Shown here piece after piece: positions 50,941-62,263 of a stretch of 64,000 bases of DNA. This DNA comes from Leptospira chreensis. GTDB taxonomy: Bacteria > Spirochaetota > Leptospiria > Leptospirales > Leptospiraceae. The notes below the pieces were generated by a model. The model saw only the letters and a list, made by a program, of their open reading frames with translations. It searched no databases and was not told the DNA's origin. Position 1 is the stretch's first letter, and each line of letters opens with the position of its first letter. The stretch covers positions 1 to 64,000 of the forward strand of contig NZ_JAFFPS010000063.1 of NCBI RefSeq assembly GCF_016919165.1, in the 5' to 3' direction. The position numbers were made by a program, and so were the translations under genes.

Positions 50941-51331
50941 GAAGCGTTTCTTTGATTTTTTCTAGGATCTTTTCTCGTTTGATAGGTTTTACGATATAGT
51001 CCATCGCTCCATTTTCGAGAAGGGCTTTGATCACCGAAGGGGTATTTTCTTCAGAGATAAAAAGAATCCTTGGAAGTACTCCCATTTCTTTCATATCCCA
51101 GAAAGCTGCATATCCATCGACCTCAGGAAGGAAAATTTCAATCGTAACCAGATCAATCTGTTGGCGATTGTCCTTGTACATTTGTAAAAGTTCTTTTCCC
51201 GTCTCGGCAATTCCAATGATTTTGAAACCTTCTGATTCCAAAATCTGTTGGAGTTGTTTGGATTGAAATTTGGAATTCTCTGCGATGAGAATCTGATAAG
51301 GTCTGCCTGTCGGTCCGATGCCTGCTTGCAT
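50921..51331 (-). CDS. Single-domain receiver protein with Glu in place of the phospho-acceptor Asp
   Basis: Encodes 136 residues, a lone receiver domain of CheY type. By alignment with the CheY family: ILIAENSKF, where the usual Asp-Asp acidic pair is Glu18-Asn19; DLVTIEIFLPEVDG, where the acceptor Asp is Glu65; FISEE, with Ser93 kept; and YIVKPIKRE, with Lys115 kept. A Glu at the acceptor site often mimics the phosphorylated state in other receivers, so a constitutively active or phosphorylation-independent regulator is inferred. No output domain. It is just downstream of leuB on the same strand. Confidence 0.85.
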   Translation of the reverse strand: MQAGIGPTGRPYQILIAENSKFQSKQLQQILESEGFKIIGIAETGKELLQMYKDNRQQIDLVTIEIFLPEVDGYAAFWDMKEMGVLPRILFISEENTPSVIKALLENGAMDYIVKPIKREKILEKIKETLLKIPKV

Positions 51332-51346
51332 GATGTCCTCCGTAGT

Positions 51347-53636
<2,290 letters not shown>

Positions 53637-53640
<4 letters not shown>

Positions 53641-55391
53641 TTTAGTCCTGCCAGTTGTAAAAATTCTGTTTCTGCTAAGGAAATTTCTTTCCCTAAAGAT
53701 TCCCAAAGGGATGGGATCTCTGTTTGTTTTTTTGGTTTTTTTAAGGAAGCAAAGCTGGAGTATACCTTTACCTTGGGTTCTGTTCCCGAGGGACGAATGG
53801 TGAGTTTGGCATTTCCTTCCAACTCCACTTGGATGACATTGGATTTAGGCATTCCTTTAAAAACGGAAACCTTTGATTTCCCTTGTGCTTTTTGGATTTC
53901 GTAATCAAGAACTCCTACTACTTTACGTCCGCCAATTGTTTTTCCAATTAGGTTCTCCGTGCGTAATGTTTCGATGGACTTTTTGATTTTGTCCTGACCA
54001 GAACTTCCTTCCAAGGTTAAAGAATACAAACTTTCCCTGTACAATCCGTATTTTAAATAGATGGATTCTAAATAAGAAAGTAGATCCCCTTTTTCTGCTA
54101 GTATCTCCACAAAAAGTAAGGCACTCGATAGCGAGTCTTTGTCCCGAACAAAAGGTACGGGTAGGTATCCATAAGACTCTTCTCCACCAAACAAGAATAT
54201 GTTATTTTTCTTGGATTCAATTTGTTTCATCTCTTCTGCGATGTATTTGAATCCCGTAAGTACATTCTTAATTTTGATTCCATTCTTTTTGGCAATGGCT
54301 TCTTGTAAGTCCGTAGTAACTATGGTTTTTACCAAATGGTAGGTTTTGGTTTTCGATTTTTTTCTTTCGGAAAGGTAAGCTGCCATAATGGAACCAATTT
54401 GGTTTCCGTTTAGGTATTCATACTCGCCGTCCGCACGACGGACTCCCACTCCAAGTCTATCCGCATCGGGGTCGGTCGCAATAAAGGTGGCTGCCTTTTT
54501 CTTTTTGGCATAAAACTCACATAAGGCGAGGGCTTCTTTTTCTTCCGGGTTTGGATACTTCACTGTTGGGAATTCCCCGTCCGGTTTTTTTTGTTCCGGA
54601 ACCAAAAATACAGATTTGTATCCAAAGAAATTTAACATTTCTTTCATATAGTCTCCGCCAGTTCCATGTAACGGAGAGTATACGATTCCTAAACTATTTC
54701 TTGTTTTTGGTTTTACGGAAGAAAGAATTCCTGCTTGTTTTAAATCTTTTAAATAGGTTTTGAATACAATAGGTCCGACAGGTTTCACTAATTTTTTATA
54801 TTCTTTATCAGTCTTTTTCACAAGAGGAACTTCTGACCAATCGTTGATATTACTAATTCTCCCTATGATGAGAGAATCATCCGGGGGAACGAGTTGTCCT
54901 CCATCTGCAAGATAGGCTTTGAATCCATTGTATTCTGGTGGGTTGTGGGAAGCTGTGATGACAATTCCACCACTGGCTTTGTAATAACGAATGGCATAAG
55001 AGAGAAGTGGGGTGGGAGTTACCTTAGGAAAAATATAAACTTTAACTCCAAGTTTGGCGGCAATGCCTGCAGATAGTTCGGCAAATTCTTTAGAAAGCCT
55101 TCTGGAATCATAAGCGATGACAATCGAGGCATCTTTTTTTGTGTCCCTTAAGTAGCTGATAAAACCAAGAGCGGCACGACCTACAGTGTAGAGGTTCATC
55201 TTGCCGATTCCATTTCCAATCTTTCCTCGAATCCCGCCGGTTCCAAAAGTGAGTGGAACGGCAAAGGCATCTACGAGTTCCGAGGATTCGCCTTTTTGCC
55301 AATCTTCATAAGCCTTTTTGGCTTCATTCTGGATTTCCGATGAAAAAGGTGATTTCGTCCAAGATAGGATATGGTCTTCTGGTTTCAACAT
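53637..55391 (-). CDS. Phosphoglucomutase/phosphomannomutase
   Basis: Alpha-D-phosphohexomutase, 584 residues, of the longer phosphoglucomutase subfamily (PgcA-like). Motifs: PLTFGTGGIRGKIGNGIGKM, the phosphoserine loop GGIVITASHNPPEYNGFKAY, the metal loop IATDPDADRLGVGV, the sugar-binding GGEESYGYL, and the phosphate-binding RPSGTEPKVKVY. It starts an operon with argD and leuB on the minus strand. Whether glucose, mannose or glucosamine phosphate is the main substrate cannot be told. Confidence 0.92.
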
Positions 55392-55437
55392 AGCTTACAT
55401 ACTAATCTTTTGAAGCTAAGCAGTCTGGAAATCAATT

Positions 55438-56526
55438 TTGGAACCTAGAGAATTTTTCATTGAAGATCGGTTGGAACGATTCCGCCTAAAAGCATTTTGC
55501 AATTTAGGAGAGAGTGGGCTTTCGCATTTCCTTTTGGAAGAGGTGATGGGAATGGGGCAAATTTCTTGGAACGACCTTGCCCAAATTCCGATGAACGATT
55601 CACCAAACCAAGGTTCCCTCGAACTACGACAGGCCATTGCTGATTTGTATCCAGGAGTCAGTCCAGAACAAGTGCTCGTCACTACAGGGACAGGTGAGGC
55701 TTTGTACTTAGCCTTCCATGTCGCCTTACCACCGAAAGTAAAAGTGGCCCTTGTTTGGCCGGCCTTCCAAGCCCTCTATGAAATTCCGAAAATGCTCGGA
55801 GCAGAGATCATCAAAGTTCCGCACGAAAAGGCATTCCTTGCATCCACTTGGAAAGATATGGATGCCGATTTATATATCCTCAATCATCCGCACAATCCGA
55901 CAGGAAAGACCTTTGTCGATTCCGAATGGAACGCACTTTTAACTCAGTTTCGAGAACAAAAGAAAACCGTTCTCTTTGACGAACACTACCGATTTTTACC
56001 GGGCACTGGAAGTCTCGGGCGAACTGGTGTGGATCCTAAACATTCTTTTTATGGAACCGGTTCCTTTACGAAATGTTTTGGAGTCACAGGACTTCGAGTG
56101 GGATGGCTTGTGGCCGAGGAGTCTTTTATCAAACGGGCTCGTTCTTATAAAGACTACTTAACTCATACCGTTTCGCCCATTTCCGAACGGATTGCACTCG
56201 CCCTTCTCAATTCCAAAGAAAGTTTCCTTCCCCAAATCCAAAGAGGAGTGAGGGAGAACATTCGACTCTTCGATTCTCTTTGGAAAGAACTTCCTCATAC
56301 CAAATCCTTCACAGCACCCGAAGGAGGACTTGTGGGTTGGTTGGAATTGGAGAGTGGCATATCCTCGGAATTGTATGCGGACAAACTTTTCGAAAAAACA
56401 GGGGTATTTGTTTTGCCTGGGATTAACTTTGAAGAAGAAGGTTACTTGCGCATTGGATTTGGAGAGAGAGAGGACAAAGTGAAAGAAGGCCTTTCTCGGT
56501 GGAGAGAATGTACGGATCTCATTTAA
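55438..56526 (+). CDS. Class I/II PLP-dependent aminotransferase
   Basis: Encodes 362 residues from a TTG start at 55438, weakly supported by CTGGAAA upstream. The fold type I signatures are present: VTTGTGEALYLAFHVALP, YILNHPHNPTGKTF, VLFDEHYRFLPGTG with the PLP Asp, GSFTKCFGVTGLRVGW with the Schiff-base Lys, and YLRIGFGERED with the carboxylate-binding Arg. The substrate cannot be named from the sequence. Its 3' end overlaps the YprB-like gene by about 19 bases. Confidence 0.85.
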   Translation: MEPREFFIEDRLERFRLKAFCNLGESGLSHFLLEEVMGMGQISWNDLAQIPMNDSPNQGSLELRQAIADLYPGVSPEQVLVTTGTGEALYLAFHVALPPKVKVALVWPAFQALYEIPKMLGAEIIKVPHEKAFLASTWKDMDADLYILNHPHNPTGKTFVDSEWNALLTQFREQKKTVLFDEHYRFLPGTGSLGRTGVDPKHSFYGTGSFTKCFGVTGLRVGWLVAEESFIKRARSYKDYLTHTVSPISERIALALLNSKESFLPQIQRGVRENIRLFDSLWKELPHTKSFTAPEGGLVGWLELESGISSELYADKLFEKTGVFVLPGINFEEEGYLRIGFGEREDKVKEGLSRWRECTDLI

Positions 56527-57266
56527 AGTCAAGCCTCCAACTATTTCCTGGGATTGGAGAAAGAAAGGAGAAACAACTGTTTGGTGTTGGTGTATACGAT
56601 TGGGAATCTCTCATCCAATACCAAAAACAAAAAAACGAACCACTCCTTCCTTCCGTATCAATTTTACAAGAACGAAGGGAAGAATTGGAAGACCAATTGT
56701 CAGAAGCCAATTTTAATTTTTTTACTACAGAACTTCCGAGTCTAGAGTATTGGAGGTTATGGCAAAACTTCCCCGAACGATTTTGTTTTTTAGATATTGA
56801 AACCACGGGAATTTCGGAATCTTCCGTGACGACAGTGGTGAGCATTTATCAAAATCACAGAATGCAAACCTTTGAACGAGGTAAAGACCTCGAATTTCTT
56901 TTTGATTCCATCTCTCCCGAAGACATACTTGTGACTTACAATGGGAAACGGTTTGATGTTCCTTTTTTAGAAAGGGAATTTCGTTACCGAGTGAAAAACC
57001 CGCAACTGGATTTGATGAACCTCTTACATTCGATTGGGATCAAAGGGGGATTAAAAAAATCAGAAGTGCAACTGGGCCTGGTTCGTCCTGAGGAAATTGC
57101 AGGAATGGATGGAAGGCAAGCTCCACTCCTTTGGTTTGAATACCAAAGAACAAACAACCTAGAGGCATTGGAAAAACTCATCGCCTATAACAGAGAAGAT
57201 ACTAAAAATCTAGAAATTATATTAGAGAAAACAATCGATAGGCTGACTGAGAATCGTTTGTTTTAG
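56508..57266 (+). CDS. YprB-type RNase H-like (DEDD) exonuclease domain protein
   Basis: Encodes 252 residues. The N-terminus has a helix-hairpin-helix-like LFPGIGERKEKQLFGVGVYD. The nuclease domain then has FLDIETTGI (DxE), ILVTYNGKRFDVPFLEREF (third acidic residue) and LIAYNREDTKNLEIIL (YxxxD), the DEDD exonuclease set. The YprB family is uncharacterised but expected to process DNA or RNA. The ATG at 56508 is preferred over 56499. It overlaps the aminotransferase gene and shares its stop with the convergent CBS gene. Confidence 0.85.
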   Translation: MYGSHLKSSLQLFPGIGERKEKQLFGVGVYDWESLIQYQKQKNEPLLPSVSILQERREELEDQLSEANFNFFTTELPSLEYWRLWQNFPERFCFLDIETTGISESSVTTVVSIYQNHRMQTFERGKDLEFLFDSISPEDILVTYNGKRFDVPFLEREFRYRVKNPQLDLMNLLHSIGIKGGLKKSEVQLGLVRPEEIAGMDGRQAPLLWFEYQRTNNLEALEKLIAYNREDTKNLEIILEKTIDRLTENRLF

Positions 57267-57694
57267 TGTGGCCCATACATATACTCGCGGAGTATACTCA
57301 TCTCGGCTTGGGTTCTTGTTAGTTTTGTTTTCACCGCATCTCCGATAGAGATGAGTCCAATGATTTTGTCCCCATCTAGAACTGGCATATGACGGAAACG
57401 TTTTGTGATCATGTTGTTTAGAATATCATCCACATCTTCATCGGGACCTGCCACAGTGAGTTGTGTGGTCATCACATCTTTCAATTTGATTTTATCTAAG
57501 TTTGTGTGATCTTTGGCAACCACTCGCATCAAATCTCGTTCCGTAAAAATTCCCACAAGTTTCCCTTGGAAGGTAACAATGAGAGATCCGACTTTGGCAC
57601 CAACCATCATCTGGGTGGCTTCCAATACATTTCTATCTTCTTCGATGGAAAGAACGGAGGACGCTTTGTCTTTTAAGATATCTTTTACGGACAT
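57263..57694 (-). CDS. Two-CBS-domain protein
   Basis: Encodes 143 residues made of a Bateman pair: VLEATQMMVGAKVGSLIV, then GIFTERDLMRVVAK, and VDDILNNMITKRFRHMPVLD, then IGLISIGDAVKTKL. CBS pairs bind adenosyl ligands such as AMP, ATP or SAM and act as energy sensors. There is no attached catalytic domain. The ATG at 57694 begins MSVKDILK. The ligand and target are unknown. Confidence 0.9.
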   Translation of the reverse strand: MSVKDILKDKASSVLSIEEDRNVLEATQMMVGAKVGSLIVTFQGKLVGIFTERDLMRVVAKDHTNLDKIKLKDVMTTQLTVAGPDEDVDDILNNMITKRFRHMPVLDGDKIIGLISIGDAVKTKLTRTQAEMSILREYMYGPH

Positions 57695-57771
57695 GATTCC
57701 TATCGGTTTATAGGAATTGAGAGAGATAGCAAGAAATTTTTAGGAGGAATGCGAGGAAAGACACGGGTTTT

Positions 57772-57844
<73 letters not shown>

Positions 57845-57853
57845 GTATCTTCA

Positions 57854-57927
57854 TGGGCCTGACAAGATTTGAACTTGTGACCCCTCGCTTATCAAGCGAG
57901 TGCTCTAACCAACTGAGCTACAGGCCC
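57854..57927 (-). tRNA. tRNA-Ile (anticodon GAU)
   Basis: A complete 74-base cloverleaf on the minus strand. The acceptor GGGCCTG pairs with CAGGCCC, the anticodon stem CTCGC/GCGAG holds loop TTGATAA with anticodon GAT, and the T arm has AGTTCAAATCT. Discriminator A, no encoded CCA. Transcribed just before tRNA-Ala. This pair is usual in rRNA spacers, but no 16S or 23S sequence is next to it. Confidence 0.97.
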
Positions 57928-57938
57928 GGGATACGAAC

Positions 57939-57967
57939 AGTATTTTTCGACAGGGGTGCCTGGGCAA
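57939..57967 (-). promoter_or_regulatory. Candidate promoter of the tRNA-Ile/tRNA-Ala unit
   Basis: Read on the minus strand, TTGCCC (57967-57962), a 17-base spacer, and AATACT (57944-57939) stand 11 bases before the mature 5' end of tRNA-Ile, a suitable distance for a short leader. The -10 is four of six, so it is a by-eye candidate. Confidence 0.4.
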
Positions 57968-58007
57968 TCTTTTTTTAAGATTATTTTAAGAAAGTCATCA
58001 GGAAAAT

Positions 58008-59180
58008 TTAGAGTGAAATTTCTAAGATTAGATCATCTAACAGAAGTAATGCCGCCGGTTTCCATTGAAACACACCTTTCTCGAGTGAACAATAACCCTT
58101 TTTTTCCCATCCTTCAATGGTCCTGATGTATTTGATTTTTGTATTGGTATCTAAATAGGTTTCTATAAAATCCAAATACCGAAAAGGGGAAAACAATCGG
58201 AATAACGTAAGGCTAAGTTCTGTTGATGGATCAGCCGGTTCATATTTTGTGTTTGTTTGTTTTTTCTGATACAGACTAGAGTTTCTGGGATTGCCATACC
58301 TTTGTCCTTCGATCATTCCATGAGCCCCAGGTCCAATGCCTAAGTAAGGTTCATAGGTCCAATACTTGAGGTTGTGTCTAGATTCAAATCCAGGTTTTGC
58401 ATAGTTGGAAACTTCATACCAGTTGTATCCATGTTTTTTGAGTAAGTCCGGCAATTGCGTGAGGATTTCCGATTGGATGTTTTCTTCCGGTTCGCTTTTT
58501 TTATGATCCGTAACATCGCGAGAATACTGAGTTCCCTTTTCTAAAGTTAAAGAATACAAGCTCAAATGGGGAAGGCCGGCTTCTAAAAAAAGATGGAGAT
58601 CTCTATAAAAAGAATCTTTGGAAACTCCCGGAATTCCATACATCAAATCGATTCCCACGCGCTGGATCGGAGAATGGGTGAGAACATCGACAAGAGAGTC
58701 GTATCGCTCATGATCATAGTGGCGGCCAAGAAATTCCAATCCTTTGGGCTCTAGAGTTTGAACCCCCACATTCACTCGGTTGATTCCTATCGAATGGTAT
58801 TCCTCTAAAAGCTCTGCATTTAAGTCTTCCGGGTTTACTTCAATGGAGATTTCTGTATCACTTTCGAAAGGGAATTCGGAGCGTAAAAAATCCAGGAGTT
58901 CTTTCCAACTCTTAGCAGAAGCTTTGGAAGGAGTTCCACCACCAAAAAAAACCGTATCGATGGTGCGGTTTTTCAGATTAGGAAACAGGTTTGCCCTTTC
59001 TAAAATTTCTTTTTGGTAGGATTGGAAAAGCGACTTTTCATCGTTAGCTGGGGCAGCTCCAATTCCTTCGGAATAAAAATCACAATAGTCACATTTTTTG
59101 AAACAATACGGAAAGTGGACATAGACTCCCAAATACGAATTTCGGACTTGCCAGATGGATTGTTTGTCTAATAATTCCAT
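58008..59180 (-). CDS. hemW: HemW-like radical SAM heme chaperone (coproporphyrinogen oxidase homologue)
   Basis: Encodes 390 residues from the ATG at 59180. The radical-SAM cluster motif is CFKKCDYC (Cys26, Cys30, Cys33), preceded by VHFPY. IDTVFFGGGTPSKAS, EVNPEDL and INRVNVGVQTLEPKGLEFLG follow, with a HemN C-terminal region. The length of about 390 residues fits HemW, a heme-binding chaperone, better than true HemN (about 450). A longer frame to 59333 would run into the divergent gene. Start codons of the two genes overlap as CATG. Confidence 0.88.
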   Translation of the reverse strand: MELLDKQSIWQVRNSYLGVYVHFPYCFKKCDYCDFYSEGIGAAPANDEKSLFQSYQKEILERANLFPNLKNRTIDTVFFGGGTPSKASAKSWKELLDFLRSEFPFESDTEISIEVNPEDLNAELLEEYHSIGINRVNVGVQTLEPKGLEFLGRHYDHERYDSLVDVLTHSPIQRVGIDLMYGIPGVSKDSFYRDLHLFLEAGLPHLSLYSLTLEKGTQYSRDVTDHKKSEPEENIQSEILTQLPDLLKKHGYNWYEVSNYAKPGFESRHNLKYWTYEPYLGIGPGAHGMIEGQRYGNPRNSSLYQKKQTNTKYEPADPSTELSLTLFRLFSPFRYLDFIETYLDTNTKIKYIRTIEGWEKKGYCSLEKGVFQWKPAALLLLDDLILEISL

Positions 59181-59667
59181 GAGTATGAGAGGGTTTGTAT
59201 CGATTCTGTTATTTTTTGGAATCTCTACTACTGCGATCCTTTCACAGACACTTGTGGAACCAAACCAAAACTTTGTTTGGGAAAGTTTTTCTTTTGTCTT
59301 TCCGGAAGCAGTCGTGGTGAAGTTGGAATCCACAGCTAGTAAAAAACTTACCGTTTATCCTGCTAAACGTGATGGATTTTTTATGGTCGTCAGAACTCTT
59401 CCCTGGAAGGAACCATTGGTTGATAAAAAACTTTGGATGGATTCTGTTTTTACAAGAGGGATCGAACCAAAACAGTTCCAAAAGACTCTCGGAAATCAAA
59501 ACTTTCAAATCTTTCAGGCGGACCAAGTCCGAAACCAAAATGCACTTCGGAACCAAGTATGGATTGGTTTGGATTCAAACCCCGCTGTATGGATCTGGAT
59601 TCAATGGAAGAGTGATCGAAAAGACCTTACGGAATTCTTTGAATCCAACCTGTTTCTTCCGCTTTAA
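59179..59667 (+). CDS. Exported hypothetical protein, head-to-head with hemW
   Basis: Encodes 162 residues from ATG 59179, or 160 from ATG 59185; neither has room for a ribosome-binding site outside the hemW coding region. The signal peptide is MRGFVSILLFFGISTTAILS. The mature part has FVWESFSFVFPEAVVVKLES and RNQVWIGLDSNPAVWIWIQW, with no family recognised. It lies between hemW and tRNA-Met. A periplasmic location is inferred from the signal. Confidence 0.65.
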   Translation: MSMRGFVSILLFFGISTTAILSQTLVEPNQNFVWESFSFVFPEAVVVKLESTASKKLTVYPAKRDGFFMVVRTLPWKEPLVDKKLWMDSVFTRGIEPKQFQKTLGNQNFQIFQADQVRNQNALRNQVWIGLDSNPAVWIWIQWKSDRKDLTEFFESNLFLPL

Positions 59668-59729
59668 TGGTAGTCTCTTGAGTTTTATGCTTGTCTCCAC
59701 TTATTTCTTGGAAAGATTGGAAGTCAGTG

Positions 59730-59803
59730 GGGCCTATAGCTCAGTTGGTTAGAGCAGCAGACTCATAATCTGCGGGTCGAAGGTTCGAGCCCTTCTGGGC
59801 CCA
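59730..59803 (+). tRNA. tRNA-Met (anticodon CAU), elongator type
   Basis: A complete 74-base cloverleaf: acceptor GGGCCTA pairs with TGGGCCC (one G-U), the anticodon stem GCAGA/TCTGC holds loop CTCATAA with anticodon CAT, and the T arm GAAGG-TTCGAGC-CCTTC is intact. The absence of the GGG/CCC anticodon-stem pairs and of a mismatched first pair argues against initiator tRNA. An Ile-CAU (lysidine) tRNA is the alternative. No CCA is encoded. BFN gene 26 bases downstream. Confidence 0.93.
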
Positions 59804-59829
59804 CAAAACAGGAAAGGAATCGATATTAT

Positions 59830-60405
59830 ATGGAGTTTTATGAAGTAAAAATCTCTGATATCAGCCTGACCAATGTAGGCTTTGCTGTATTCTTACGACC
59901 TAAGGATTCGGATGATAAACGTGTGGTTCCCATCTTTATTGGACCATTAGAAACCCATTCGATCACTACCGTCATCGACGGAACCAAACCCCCAAGACCA
60001 ATGACACATGACCTCATGTTGTACATGTTAACTTCCCTTGGTGCGACCGTTTTAAAAATCACAATCGAAGAAATCATAGATAGTACATTTTATGCAAAGA
60101 TCCAACTCCAAAAAGAGGACGAGATCATCACTCTGGATGCAAGACCTTCTGATTCCATAGCCCTTGCTTTACGGGCCAATGCTCCTATTTTTATCGCCAA
60201 ATCGGTATTAGATGAAACTGGGATCATTATGAAGGAAGAGGAAATGCAAGGGGAGAGTATTTCCTCTGAGAAAAAAATTCAAGCCCTACCGAAGTCGAAT
60301 TTGCAGATCCTAGAAGAAACTTTGGAAAATGCATTAAAAACCGAAGACTACGAAACTGCGGCCAAAATCAGAGACCAAATCAAAAAACTCATCGAAAACA
60401 GTTAA
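59830..60405 (+). CDS. Bifunctional nuclease (DUF151) domain protein with C-terminal UVR motif
   Basis: Encodes 191 residues. The first about 135 are the BFN/DUF151 domain (VPIFIGPLETHSITTVIDG, PRPMTHDLMLYMLTSLGATV, ITLDARPSDSIALALRANAP), named from plant and bacterial proteins with reported DNase/RNase activity. The last 30 (ETLENALKTEDYETAAKIRD) are a UVR motif. It is probably cytoplasmic and may link nucleic acid or redox stress to partner proteins. It lies 26 bases after tRNA-Met and may share its transcript. Confidence 0.87.
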   Translation: MEFYEVKISDISLTNVGFAVFLRPKDSDDKRVVPIFIGPLETHSITTVIDGTKPPRPMTHDLMLYMLTSLGATVLKITIEEIIDSTFYAKIQLQKEDEIITLDARPSDSIALALRANAPIFIAKSVLDETGIIMKEEEMQGESISSEKKIQALPKSNLQILEETLENALKTEDYETAAKIRDQIKKLIENS

Positions 60406-60440
60406 GACGGATCCCGCTCTTAACTATGTCTCATAGAAAA

Positions 60441-60469
60441 TTGATACATTAGAATTTTTTAATTGTAAT
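60441..60469 (+). promoter_or_regulatory. Candidate sigma-70 promoter for the phasin-like gene
   Basis: TTGATA (60441-60446), a 17-base AT-rich spacer, and TGTAAT (60464-60469) match the -35 and -10 consensus at five of six each, 66 bases before the ATG of the phasin-like gene. The match is good, but was made by eye. Confidence 0.5.
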
Positions 60470-60534
60470 CCCACCTTTTCTTACTTAGACTTGGATTCCA
60501 AAAATAGGGTCTGTTCCCTTTATAGGAAAGTTGT

Positions 60535-60900
60535 ATGGAAAAATTGGTTATGGATGTTGTCAATGCTGGAATCGCTCTCTTTCGTTCCGGCGAAGAAAAG
60601 TTAAAAACCGCTGTTGTTGATTTAGAAAAAGTTTATAATGATCTAAAATCAAAAGGGGAATTGGACAAATCGGTCGAGTCTCAAAAGATTCGTGACCTTC
60701 TAAGCAAAACTATTGCAGACGCTCAAGGAGCAATTGGAAAAACTAACGCTAGTTATGATGAGGTGCTTGCAAAACTTCAGGCAAATTACCAAACCATTTA
60801 CCAACAAATTGATACGGCAATTCCTCCTCAAGTGAAGGAAAAGTTGAAACAAACGTTAGATGAGTTGAAAGTTTTAATTGATAAAGCAAAATCAAAATAA
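60535..60900 (+). CDS. Phasin-like small helical protein
   Basis: Encodes 121 residues, almost entirely helical and without Cys. MEKLVMDVVNAGIALFRSGE, then LDKVYNDLKSKGELDKS-type spacing, and QKIRDLLSKTIADAQ resemble the phasin-related PhaF/PhaI group that coats polyhydroxyalkanoate granules or acts as small coiled-coil proteins. No PHA synthase or depolymerase is near. Call rests on composition and pattern. It has its own promoter and terminator, so it is monocistronic. Confidence 0.6.
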   Translation: MEKLVMDVVNAGIALFRSGEEKLKTAVVDLEKVYNDLKSKGELDKSVESQKIRDLLSKTIADAQGAIGKTNASYDEVLAKLQANYQTIYQQIDTAIPPQVKEKLKQTLDELKVLIDKAKSK

Positions 60901-60930
60901 GACTATAGTTTCCAGTAAAATTTAAGAAAA

Positions 60931-60958
60931 AGCCATAGAGATTTCTGTGGCTTTTTTT
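60931..60958 (+). terminator. Rho-independent terminator after the phasin-like gene
   Basis: AGCCATAGA (60931-60939), loop GATT, and TCTGTGGCT (60944-60952, one G-U pair) are followed by seven T residues. It ends the phasin-like transcript 31 bases after the stop. Confidence 0.82.
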
Positions 60959-60982
60959 ATTTGTTCCCAGAGACTAGCCTAG

Positions 60983-62263
60983 ATGAGTACGTCTCCCAAG
61001 CGAATCAAATTCATACTTTTCCTGATTGTGTTTACGGACATGATGGGTTTTTCCCTTTTGTTTCCTCTCTTCCCCAAAACTTTAGAATTCTTCTTATTAA
61101 AAGGTGACGATGCTCTGTTCCGAATGTTTTATTCCACAGCGAACCTTTTGTCCTTTGGGGGAGATACCAAATACACCTTTGTATTGTTTGGTGGAATATT
61201 GGGGAGTATTTATAGTTTTTTGCAATTTATAGCAGCACCGGTTTGGGGAAGGTTCTCTGATCATTCGGGAAGGCGGGCTATTTTACTTTTTACCACTCTT
61301 GGAAACACCCTTGGTTATATCCTTTGGTTGTTTTCTTCTCAGTTTTGGATGTTCGTACTCAGTCGTGTGATTACAGGAATGATGGGCGGGAATTTGTCTG
61401 TGGCATCCGCAGCTATGGCGGACCAAACGGATGAGAAATCAAGAGCAGCGGGGATGGGATTTCTTGGCGCTGGGATTGGTCTTGGATTTGTGATGGGACC
61501 ACTTCTCGGAGGGATTAGTTCCCAGTGGACATTTTTAGATTTTTTATATAAAGAAGGGAGTGCTGTTGTTTTTCCGGCTTCGGCCCTATTTGCCATTTTG
61601 GCTTCTTTACTCACAGTCATTCTTGTTTTTGTTTTTTTACCGCAAAACAAACCAGAAGTAGTTCCTGAAAAAGAAATTCATCCCTTCCTTTCTTTAAAGA
61701 AAATTGAATCTCGTAATTTAGTTCGTATTTCCCTTTTGAACTTACTTTTTGTTCTTAGTTTTTCAGGTTTTGAGTTTGTTGTGAATTTTTTTCTCTCTGA
61801 TAGTTTCCAATTTTCCCCAAAAGAGATTGGGTTTACCTTTTTATACATTGGGATCATCATCATACTTGTGCAAGGTGGTGTGGTTCGTAGACTTTCAGGA
61901 AAAATTTCGGAAAAACGAATCTCTCTTTATGGGGCAGTCCTTGTTGTCACTGGAATGGGACTTCTTGTTTGTTTTGGAACCAGTTTTACCGGACTATTTG
62001 TATCTTTATTCTTTTTGGCCTTTGGAAGTGCTCTTGTGAATCCAGGGCTTTCTTCTTTTGCATCCCTGGAAAGTGGGAGAGGGGATTTGGGCAGGTCACT
62101 CGGTCTCTTCCGAAGTTTTGGTTCCCTCGGAAGAGCGGTTTCACCCGTCGTATTTTCTTTATTATACTTTCAAAAAGGCCCGAGTTTGGCGTTTTTTGTT
62201 TCCTTTGTCCTTCTGATTGGATTTGGAATTTTACTTTTTACACAAAAAGAAAAAACAACTTAA
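60983..62263 (+). CDS. Major facilitator superfamily transporter
   Basis: Encodes 426 residues with about 12 membrane helices. Motif A is GRFSDHSGRR after helix 2, and motif C-like GAGIGLGFVMGPLLGG in helix 5 suggests a drug/H+ antiporter (TetA-like) subgroup. A charged central loop (EKEIHPFLSLKKIESRN, about 225-245) separates the halves. Substrate unknown; no regulator is adjacent. It shares its stop with the convergent ACT protein. Confidence 0.88.
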   Translation: MSTSPKRIKFILFLIVFTDMMGFSLLFPLFPKTLEFFLLKGDDALFRMFYSTANLLSFGGDTKYTFVLFGGILGSIYSFLQFIAAPVWGRFSDHSGRRAILLFTTLGNTLGYILWLFSSQFWMFVLSRVITGMMGGNLSVASAAMADQTDEKSRAAGMGFLGAGIGLGFVMGPLLGGISSQWTFLDFLYKEGSAVVFPASALFAILASLLTVILVFVFLPQNKPEVVPEKEIHPFLSLKKIESRNLVRISLLNLLFVLSFSGFEFVVNFFLSDSFQFSPKEIGFTFLYIGIIIILVQGGVVRRLSGKISEKRISLYGAVLVVTGMGLLVCFGTSFTGLFVSLFFLAFGSALVNPGLSSFASLESGRGDLGRSLGLFRSFGSLGRAVSPVVFSLLYFQKGPSLAFFVSFVLLIGFGILLFTQKEKTT

